DNA of 64,000 bases from positions 5,460,001 through 5,524,000 of the forward strand of contig BSYQ01000007.1 in NCBI GenBank assembly GCA_030272585.1, written 5' to 3'. Shown here in pieces: positions 1-7,928 of the stretch. Source of the stretch: Bryopsis sp. KO-2023 (Eukaryota; Chlorophyta; Ulvophyceae; Bryopsidales; Bryopsidaceae). The position numbers were made by a program, and so were the translations under genes. A model generated the notes under the pieces. The model saw nothing but the letters and a program-made list of their open reading frames with translations. It was not told the origin of the DNA and did no database searches. Position 1 is the first letter of the stretch. Each line of letters begins with the position of its first letter.

Positions 1-39
1 TTATCTGAGGGGTACGCTAAAGACGAGTGGTTCAATACA

Positions 40-1509
40 TTGGAATCCGCTGCTTCAATGTGTCGTTTCGACTCGGGTTTTTGGTGGAATGGAACGCGGG
101 TGGTTGTCCCAAACTTTGATGGCCTCAGGTTGGATATTATGAAAGATTTTCATTCAACGGTGTATTCGGGACACTTTGGTGTCAAAAAGACGAAACACAA
201 TTTGTTGAAGTGGTTTTGGTGGCCAGGGGTAGAGAAGGATATATTGTCCTTTATCAAAGGTTGTGATAGTTGTCAACGGAACAAGTGGAGACGTGGCAAA
301 CCTCCTGGTTCGTTGCAACCTCTACCGATACCAGATGCTCGTTGGGAGAGTGTTTCGATGGACTTGATAGTCGAGCTTCCCAAGTCAGGTGCTGAGCATT
401 ATGATGCGATCCTCGTTTTCGTGGACCGACTCACGAAAATGGTGAGATGCGCTGCAACATACACGAAGTGTGATGCTGCAGAAACAGCGAGACTCTTTGT
501 ATCACATGTCTTCCGTTCACACGGTCTTCCTAGGACATTGGTGAGTGACAGAGATCCCAGGTGGAGATCACGATTCTTTGCGGAATTGTGTAATACTTGG
601 AAGATCAGTCAGGCTATGTCAACTGCTTTTCATCCCACCACTGATGGGCAGACTGAGGCAATGAACAAAGTCTTAGAAGACACCCTAAGACATTTTGTTG
701 GGATACGCCACAGTGATTGGTCTGAACTGTTGCCAGTTGTCGAGTTTGCTATGAATAACTCCAAGTCGGAAGCGACTGGTGAGACACCATTTTTCCTTAA
801 TTACGGTCGTGATCCTTGGACAGCTACGACGGCACAGATGCCTGGATTCGGGCCAGGTGCATCTAGTAGAAAGAGCTCGTCACTGCAGATGGCGGTGCCA
901 GCTGTACAAAGAATGACGACAACGATAAGAGATAGCATTGTGAAGGCGAAAAGGTGTTTAGAGGCAGCACGTCAAAGGATGAAGGCGTATGCTGATCGAC
1001 ATAGACGTCCTGTGGATGTGAAAGTAGGCGATAAGGTGTTGTTGGATGCACGGCATATCCGCCTAAAACATCCAGGATCCCGAAAACTGATGCCGAAGTG
1101 GATCGGACCCTTTACTATTTCGGATCAAATCGGTAAGGTAGCTTTTCGGTTGGATTTACCGAACTATCTTAAAATTCATCCGGTTTTTCATGCGAGCTTG
1201 TTGAAGCCTTATTGGGCGCATGGAAAGGTTCAACCTCCTCCGCCGGTGGAACTCGATGATGAGTTGGAATATGAGGTTGAAATGCTTTTAGATCATCGTG
1301 TACGGCGAATAGGTCGAAAGCGTAAAACTGAGTATTTGTGCAAATGGATGGGTTATGGACATGAGCATAATACTTGGGAACCCGAAGAGCATATGGAGAA
1401 TGCTAGGGAATTGGTAGAAGAATACCAAAACAAAATCAAGTCGACGGACTTGTCTCCGCCAATTGTTATCCGTCGAAGTGAACGCCTTCGGTCGAAAGAG
1501 CGCAATTGA
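40..1509 (+). CDS. Integrase with chromodomain (Ty3/gypsy pol, C-terminal part)
   Basis: The product is the integration enzyme of the chromovirus. An HHCC zinc-binding region is visible near residues 38-80 (HSTVYSGHFG then CDSCQRNK). The DDE catalytic core follows, with the phrases VFVDRLTKM, LVSDRDPRW and HPTTDGQTE. A GPF-type segment (KWIGPFTI) and HPVFHASLLKPY close the integrase. The C-terminus is a chromodomain (YLCKWMGYGHEHNTWEPEEH), which in this clade is known to steer integration to modified chromatin. The frame probably continues upstream of the window, so the first Met shown need not be a real start. Confidence 0.93.
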   Translation: MESAASMCRFDSGFWWNGTRVVVPNFDGLRLDIMKDFHSTVYSGHFGVKKTKHNLLKWFWWPGVEKDILSFIKGCDSCQRNKWRRGKPPGSLQPLPIPDARWESVSMDLIVELPKSGAEHYDAILVFVDRLTKMVRCAATYTKCDAAETARLFVSHVFRSHGLPRTLVSDRDPRWRSRFFAELCNTWKISQAMSTAFHPTTDGQTEAMNKVLEDTLRHFVGIRHSDWSELLPVVEFAMNNSKSEATGETPFFLNYGRDPWTATTAQMPGFGPGASSRKSSSLQMAVPAVQRMTTTIRDSIVKAKRCLEAARQRMKAYADRHRRPVDVKVGDKVLLDARHIRLKHPGSRKLMPKWIGPFTISDQIGKVAFRLDLPNYLKIHPVFHASLLKPYWAHGKVQPPPPVELDDELEYEVEMLLDHRVRRIGRKRKTEYLCKWMGYGHEHNTWEPEEHMENARELVEEYQNKIKSTDLSPPIVIRRSERLRSKERN

Positions 1510-1917
1510 CAGAGTAGGAGATCTCAAGAGAGGGGAAATAAATTGAATGGACAAAATTTGATTTGAATATCTCCGCACATATGTGTGAATGCCGACGGGT
1601 GAGATATTATTTTCCTAAGGCAAGGTAGCCAATGTGGAAAAGCGTTCACCATGAAAAGGGTTTTATCTCGGGTTTGAGAAGGTGTCTTGACCCTTAAGAT
1701 GGTTTGGTTTTGTGAAAGGGATCACAAACTTTGAGATGTTTCTCCAATCTGAATCTTGACCGGATATGAAACTTTTGGTGTAGTGGCTCGCTGAAAGGCA
1801 CCTAGAGATTTCAACACTTGGTCAAAGTACCGTGTGTAAACCATTGCTAAGGTTCTGCACCCTGTAGCATATAAGTGTTTATCCAAGTGGAGTCAGGACC
1901 AGGAGGTCTGACACTTT

Positions 1918-1929
1918 GGGGGGGAGGAA
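1918..1929 (+). promoter_or_regulatory. Polypurine tract of the LTR element
   Basis: GGGGGGGAGGAA lies directly before the TG that opens the LTR. In this family the purine tract primes plus-strand DNA synthesis. Position and composition fit exactly. Confidence 0.85.
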
Positions 1930-2174
1930 TGTTATGACGTCACACGCGTGTGTCACGGTGTGTCGCCACGTGTACATGTGTGTCGCCACGTGTGTCACCT
2001 GTCGTGACACATTTGCATCTGTCCCCACACGGTGGTAGCAGGGTCCAATCACCAAGTATGGTGATTGCTACCATGTGTACTAGCAACGCTCATAAAAGGC
2101 GTTGGTACACTCTCTTTCCTAGGTTTTGGTTTGAGAAAGACTTTCACTGCCACTGAAAGTCAAGCAGCATAACA
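1930..2174 (+). repeat. 3' LTR, 245 bp
   Basis: The segment starts TGTTATG and ends CATAACA, a perfect 7-bp terminal inverted repeat, and follows the polypurine tract without a gap. Near its 5' end it has a palindromic TGACGTCA (CRE-like bZIP site, about 1934-1941). Two copies of a short direct repeat follow, each containing the G-box core CACGTG (about 1964 and 1987). These look like host transcription-factor sites in the U3 region, as is common in plant-type LTRs. The left LTR is not in the window, so the boundary rests on the terminal repeats alone. Confidence 0.85.
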
Positions 2175-2508
2175 CGTCGTCCATGACCTCTTTTCACCAA
2201 CCGACCTCCAAAGATCTCGTTCTGACGCTTGGACCACGCATGGCAGCAATCCTCCGTCGACCGCATGGCTCTCAGCCTATGGGAGGTCCGCGAGTACCTC
2301 GCGAGGGACTCGATCGAGTGCTCCCTCCCCTGGCCATTTTCGTTCGACTCCAGCACGCAATTGAGATCTGCGAACTGGCATTCCAAACGAGTGTGACAGA
2401 TCACACCATCCACCGCATTTCGCGATTCGGTGACGTCAACCCTACGCCGCACAGGATACTAACCCCGCACAGAGTCCTGTACGGGGTTACTGTCCTGTGC
2501 GGGGTTGA

Positions 2509-2705
2509 CTGTGCGGGGTAGAGTTTCGCCATTTCGTCCGTCGCTGACGACTTCGCCAGCGACTCCGTTTTTCCGCCCCAGATCGTGACGGGAATGCCTG
2601 GGAGTCGAACCCAGGTGTTTCCTACCATTCCCTCTCTCTGTCGCGTCGATTTTCGCGACTTCAGTTTTCGGCGGAAATCGAACGTGATTTTTCTACCCCG
2701 CACAG
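2509..2705 (-). repeat. tRNA-like hairpin repeat, copy A, with 14-bp terminal inverted repeats
   Basis: The 197-bp unit is bounded by CTGTGCGGGGTAGA (2509-2522) and its reverse complement (2692-2705). On the minus strand it contains a tRNA T-arm, CTGGG-TTCGACT-CCCAG, which matches the pol III B-box consensus. The arm is embedded in a longer stem GGGAATG/CATTCCC (2590-2632) with no D or anticodon arm. A second hairpin GTCGCTG/CAGCGAC lies at 2540-2563. More CCGCACAG units, alternating in orientation, lie just outside the left end (about 2440-2508). The same design recurs at about 19.9 and 21.2 kb. It could be a tRNA-derived SINE or a MITE that captured a T-arm. Confidence 0.7.
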
Positions 2706-3619
2706 AGCGGTTCTTCCCATAGTGCTCGAGCCATCCCCAGAGAGGCTGTTCCTCTTCTTGCCCCTGTTCTTCTTTGGAACAGGGCCAAGAATGACGCTCA
2801 CTTGAGGTTCGTCGACCAGCCTGTCTCGTTCACCGACGTACCAATTGGATAGAGTCCTGATGCCGAGAAATTCCGAGAAATCCACAGTTGCTACGCCTGA
2901 ATGTACAAAGGAAGAAGTCCTTTTTAACATCATATTTATAATAGTCCCAGCAGGGGGGGGGGGGAATCCCTGTCGCTCAGAAAAAAAAGAGCTACAAACT
3001 CCACCCAGCGTCTGCAAATGATCGGTGGTGATGTAACTGTCAGAATCCAGATTTGTTTAGATTTGCCTTGGAAAAGTTTACGAAAAAGGTTTCGAATTCG
3101 AAAATAAATGCCTTTTTTCTGAGGGGGACAAGGGAAATAATATTGCACCTCTTGCTGAATCTTGCTGATTTTGGGAGTCGATATCCAGGCCCTTCCGATG
3201 CTACAATTGCCTCCACGACTATTTCGACATGAATATCCTGCAAAAAAACAAAACGGCAATTTCACGTTTTTATTAGACAGACGAGGTGCTAATGAGCCAA
3301 TACTGGCGGATTAGAATACAGGCTTTCTCTGCTGCCGACTGTTGTGTCTATGTGTCCAATTGGTGTTTGTTTTACAGAAATGTGTCTATGTGTGAGCAAT
3401 TGAAATTCTAATTGGCACTGCGAGTGGCTGCCTGTTGCCTGCAAAAGCAACTACATGTGTGGCGGTTAGACAACGCGCGTAGGTCCAATTGTACTAGAAA
3501 ATCTGCAAGGTTAAGTCGAGATCACTGTGTTCCACATCTTCAATAGCAAGACCTTTTTTGTTTACTGCTTGCATTCACGCTCAGGCGAGAAGCTGACGTC
3601 CAGTTCCTGGTCAAGCACT
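2706..3619. other. No gene seen
   Basis: The stretch contains an unremarkable mix of AT-rich sequence with a G10 run near 2946. Short reading frames here have no family resemblance and no splice-consistent extensions. Confidence 0.5.
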
Positions 3620-4345
3620 TCACTCTTCCCCCTCCGAGGAGGAAGAGCTTTCGCTGTCGTCTGTGTCTGTTGCCTGGGAGTCGCTGTCTGAGTTCAATGC
3701 CAGCACCATTGCTCTGGCCTGAGCACGTGCCTGCGCCTGGTCGTAACGACGCCTCAGCCTGCTCGACAGGAAAGTGATCGCACTGCAAAGTGCGACGGTG
3801 CCGATAGTCCTGAATAACCCCATTCTGTTCGCAATTGCTGAAAATAGAGTTCTCTTTCACGCTTGGTCAACCAAAAGAAAGAGGCCGATGACTTGTCGGG
3901 CTCCAATAAAAGCGAAAGGGGGTGCCAGAAACTGTGCCACTGTATTGGTGGCAAGCACAGAATGAACATCAACATCATCGAGACAAGCAGTTCCGCTTCC
4001 ACACATGGGGCCCAAGTTGGGCCGCCCAACACAGTAATTGGGTGTGCTAGGGTAAGATATGTGGTCCTGAAGGTGTTGCTGTGATTTGGGGGGTGGTGTG
4101 AAAAAGAGGTGCAGAGAGAAAGCGGCATTCTGTGGTTAGCAAGGGGTGTATCGCCATTTTATCTTCCGTGTTCGTAAGTGGAAAGAAAGGTGCACTATTT
4201 GCTGATATGCACAGGACCTTTTGACTTCAAAATATATAAAAAAAAACTCAGATGAGCCAGCAGTTTGCAGGGCATCGATTTACAAGTCAGTGTAAGGGAA
4301 GATCCCCAAAACACGTCCCCATCCAAAAAACGCAACAAGAACCAA
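3610..4345 (-). repeat. Inverted duplication, left arm
   Basis: This arm holds the small gene at 3620-3823 and about 0.5 kb of its 5' flank. It is matched in reverse orientation by about 14215-14975. The block next to the start codon (about 3850-3970) differs from its partner at only about 2 of about 118 positions by eye. Farther out (to about 4345) identity falls to about 90-95% with several indels. The arms flank the TPR and CNNM genes and the IFT172 3' fragment. Confidence 0.85.
3620..3823 (-). CDS. Small membrane-anchor protein with acidic Ser tail, copy 1
   Basis: The 67-residue product begins MGLFRTIGTVALCSAI, a short hydrophobic N-terminal segment that could be a membrane anchor; Gly2 also allows myristoylation in principle. 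A basic LRRRYDQAQAR stretch follows, then a tail of Ser, Asp and Glu. I do not recognise the family. A second copy lies in opposite orientation at 14766-14969. The two coding regions differ mostly at synonymous codon positions (about 15 silent against about 8 replacement changes by eye) and by in-frame indels such as an extra AQAR here. This argues that both are or were translated. The shared upstream block is even more similar than the coding region. Confidence 0.6.
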   Translation of the reverse strand: MGLFRTIGTVALCSAITFLSSRLRRRYDQAQARAQARAMVLALNSDSDSQATDTDDSESSSSSEGEE

Positions 4346-5405
4346 AGTCTAAAACGTCTTTCACGCAGCTACGCACAAAAAGAAAAGCAGAAATATTAGG
4401 ATTGGGGGGTTTTTTGGGAATGCTATTCGTCCCACAAGTCCGCAACCGTTTTGTAAGGTCCGCGGAGATTAGTCAAGAAATTCCCATCCAGCATTCTTGT
4501 TTGAGTGCTGAGCGCCGACAGAGCAGCATGGTCTGCATCATCCAAACTCCAACTGAAGACGTCCAAGTTTGCCTGCACCGCCAAAAAAAGGGAGGGAAGA
4601 ACACAGTTCCGGGATGGGTGAAAAACCGAGTAAAGAAAGACCCACTGAGAGACCTTAAGAACCCCAAACTACTGAGATCAAACTGCCAAAAGGTAACACC
4701 ATTAAGCCACCTCAGCAACTAGTCCTTTCAATCGTCCCACCCTAAACTCCGCGAAAGGAACCGCGCTTCCTGCGGAACCGTAAATTTCACTGGAGCAGAC
4801 CTCCCCCTCTAACCAAATCGTGCCCTCACGACACAAATCAAAATTCTGGCTGCGAATCGATACTTTTCCAAACAAATAGTCAGCCTTTCTTTTCGTTCCT
4901 TCAAGGAACTTCCTTGGTTTCATACTTCCCCGCTTTCAAAAACAGTGGCAACTGACTTAATGAAAATGTGTCATTTTTCCTGTCAATACAACTCAAGCAA
5001 GACAGTTTCAAGGTTGTGCCAAATAACCCTGTCCCATCAATCTTGTTCCGTTCTGTTCAAGCAACCCAACACAATCCAACACCCCCGACTTCACTTCCTC
5101 AAAGAATGTTGGTGCCAAAAGAATCACAACTTCAGTTTCTTTTGGGGTAATTCGGTCAGATGGAATGGTCTCATGTCAGGCAACAGTTGGGAGATAGTTC
5201 AGTGGGAGTTACACTCAAGGACTGAACCACATTCATTCAGTATTCATTCACCCCAGTTTGTAAAACACATTGAGTCTGAGCAGTGTGGTGATAAGATCCT
5301 GTTGAAAACTACTGTCACAGATGATTCCCATTTCTGAATCAATTTGACGACGGATTGTTCGCATGACAGAAACCCAACCAAAGTTGACCTTTGTGTGAGC
5401 CCAAG
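4346..5405. other. No gene seen; 5' flank of the TPR gene
   Basis: I see no recognisable exon. The 3' end of the stretch is the promoter side of the plus-strand TPR gene starting at 5406. Reading frames over 4252-4722 start inside the inverted duplication but lose similarity to the other copy after about 4345. Confidence 0.45.
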
Positions 5406-6605
5406 ATGTTCTCTTCCCCCCTCTCTTTGACTCGAGCCTCACCACCATGCTCGCGTCAGTGCAGCGTGCGTGCGTCGACCAAGAATCCGTGCTTGCGTCT
5501 CGAATCCCAGAAAAAGACGCGTCCAACCCGTTCAGAGAAGAGCAATATCGATCGACGTCGGGCTCTCGCTGCCCCTGCAGTTCTTTTGTCGTTGCTGGCG
5601 TTGCCCGGAGATGCCGATGCGGCGCTCGCGGAAAAGAAAAACGTTGACAAGGCATTGAATGACGCCTTTAACAAAGCTCTGAGAGCGGAGACTCTTGAGG
5701 AAGCGGATGCCGCCTGGACCGAAGCCATCGAGCTCGCTCCAGACAATTCCGCTTGCTGGAGCAACAGAGGGACAATCCGTCTGCAACAGGTAACCCTCTT
5801 TCAAATTCTCCTTGTGGTATTTTTTTCCCTCCAAGAAATAATAAACAAAGCAACAGGTTCTGTATTGATATTTATTCCAACAGGTTTTCCCTGGGTCTTG
5901 CTTACCAGGGACGTTGGGCTCCGGCCAGGGATGACTTGCAGAAGGCGCTCAGTCTAGAAGTGGCAGATGAAAGCTATGTGAATGCAATTATTTTGGTGAA
6001 CTTGGGGAACACTCAAGGGGCCCTTGGCGACTGGGGCTCTGCCATGCAAAATTTCGACAAGGCATCCAGGGATTCAAATGTCGGCGAAATCGCCAGAGCA
6101 AATCACTCCCTAGCCCTCTTTCAGGTGAACAAACATTTCCGATGTGAATGCATGTCGAGCTTTTAATTGTGCATGGAGTGAGGAATTGCATTGCCCATTG
6201 CCTCTGTACGGTCACCGTTAGTTTAGGGGTTGCTCTGAAAATGAGACATGGACATTCTAAATTGAACTAAATTGCCTTTTTCTACAGATTGGGGAAACTG
6301 AGAAGGCCATCAGTGAAGCTAGGGGACTGATCAGGAAGGATCCAGGATTTCTGGACATGCGATGTGCATTGACGGCCTATCTTTGGGCTTCCGGAGCTGA
6401 GGCTGAAGCAGAGGCTGAATTTCAGGCATTGCAAGAGGCCGATAACGGGGTTGGGGGAGACTTGTATGGAAAATCCATGGCATTGGATAGGGTGCGAGGT
6501 CGATGGCCACCAAAACCCACAGCTGCTTTGGATGCCTACCTCAGACTAAAGCGATCAGGCAGTGCGTTGGATTATGATGGATCCACCATAAAAGTTGATT
6601 TTTGA
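5406..6605 (+). CDS. Thylakoid-lumen TPR protein
   Basis: Exon 1 (5406-5789) encodes a Ser/Arg-rich transit peptide, then an RRR pair, a hydrophobic run (ALAAPAVLLSLLALPG) and an ADA-A cleavage-like site. This is a bipartite, Tat-like lumen-targeting signal. TPR helices follow: AWTEAIELAPDNSACWSNRGT in exon 1, ending 5789; GLAYQGRWAPARDDLQKAL and LGNTQGALGDWGSAMQNF in exon 2, ending 6124; and exon 3 (6288-6605) with RKDPGFLDMRCALTAYLW. The design resembles the cyanobacterial/plastid TPR family, probably a photosystem-assembly or scaffold protein, though the exact role is unknown. Exon 3 joins exon 2 in phase. Exon 1 and exon 2 do not: with the only good sites (GT at 5790, AG at 5883) the frame is off by one, and roughly 25 residues of a TPR unit seem absent. 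The gene may therefore be damaged or misassembled there. Confidence 0.75.
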
Positions 6606-7928
6606 TCGATTTTTCCAAGTTTTTGCAGGATATGTTTCTTGAAAGATTGAAGCTTTTTAGATTTTTTTTGAAATTGAAAAAAAAGTGGAAACGGAGGTGC
6701 ATTAAGGAGCAGGATGACTCCTCGCTTGAAAACGGTTGCATTAAAAAAATCCAACATTCTGGATTCCGGATGTGTCCACTGCCAGAATGCACTCAACCGA
6801 ATGCCAGGGCATCACCATTGCGCTCAAAAATAGATGTTGGTTAAGCTGGGTATTGGCGGGGATGTACAACTGGGAGATTGTTGCAAAGAAAGGAGATCTT
6901 TACACCATTTGCTTTTCTCTAGCGGGTCATAAATTCCCACATTGTCCTGTCATTGTCCTCCCAACTTCAAACAGTGCAACATCTAGCCATCCCAATACTT
7001 CCAGCTATCAAACTCCCTTATTTATGCAATCATACAGATTTCCACATTCCCTAAATCTTATGAGTGGAGGTGACTGCTATAGCTTATGCCTCAACCATAC
7101 AGAGTCGAATGGATAAACTGGCCTCATGGTACTGCCAGAAAACAGTGACAAGATGCCCTTCGTGCCCTTGTCCCCATGACTGACCCAATCGTCTTGAATC
7201 TCTTCCCACAGAAATCAGAAAATGAAAGAATGCTACGATACGATAGGATCACCTCCTCTTTGTCATGTATGAAATCTCACCTGAAAACCACCCTTAAAAC
7301 TGCATCCAGCAGTCTTCATTAGCTCTGCTGATGGATGCAGGACAAGTTTTTTTTTGAAGTGGACACTGCCTCACAAATGCGACTTTTTCTACACAAGTAC
7401 AATCTCAAAACCCTAGCCAAACCCCATCCTCCCCCCACTTTTTCGAGAGACTTTTTCAGCCCCCCCCCCTCCCAGCCTCGTCTGGGAAAAAATAAGAGAT
7501 AATCAAGTTTGCCGACTTTCCAGTCTGCTTCAAGAACTATACCGATGCGGCCCTCTACAAAAAACACAGCACAAACAGAGAAAGTTTCTGTTAAAAGATA
7601 CTTCGTTTCCTCCATCTATGCACACACAAGCAGAGCCCTTTATGCAAGATTCTTGCAGGGTTGTGACATAGGGTGTGACAGCATAAAGCCGGTTGGGATT
7701 TGCAAATTCAGGTCAAAAAAACACACATAGCATTCACCATCTAACAACAGCAACAAGATGAGTGGACTGCAATCTCCTGAAAAAAAAAATCGCCTTCACA
7801 TTGCAGTTTGTGAACAGAATTTGCCATGGCTCATCCGTCTGTCCTATGGCACTGTAGCCATTGATTCATTCAAAATCTCACATCAAGACATCCACATGCA
7901 ATCCACATGTCTGGTGCGCACCAGCACC
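6606..7928. other. No gene seen between convergent TPR and CNNM genes
   Basis: AT-rich sequence separates the two stop codons. It should contain the 3' untranslated ends of both genes. A C-rich tract lies at about 7460-7470. No exon can be supported. Confidence 0.5.

Larger units (their letters stand above)
1..2174 (+). mobile_element. 3' part of a Ty3/gypsy chromovirus LTR retrotransposon
   Basis: This is a fossil-type element of the Ty3/gypsy (Metaviridae) chromovirus clade, entering the window from the left. The visible parts in order are integrase (about 40-1230), a C-terminal chromodomain (about 1265-1430), a non-coding tail, a polypurine tract and the 3' LTR. Protease, reverse transcriptase, RNase H and the 5' LTR would lie left of the window. 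The integrase-chromodomain reading frame looks whole over the visible stretch, and the LTR has intact matching ends, so the copy may be young, but age cannot be judged without the other LTR. Confidence 0.93.

Noticed and set aside
2590-2632. A genuine tRNA gene on the minus strand
   Set aside because: Only the T-arm and an acceptor-like stem are present; about 10 nt replace the D, anticodon and variable regions, so it cannot fold as a tRNA.
4252-4722. A 156-residue frame beginning in the inverted duplication
   Set aside because: Similarity to the other copy ends near 4345, and the frame is not preserved beyond it; low-complexity composition.
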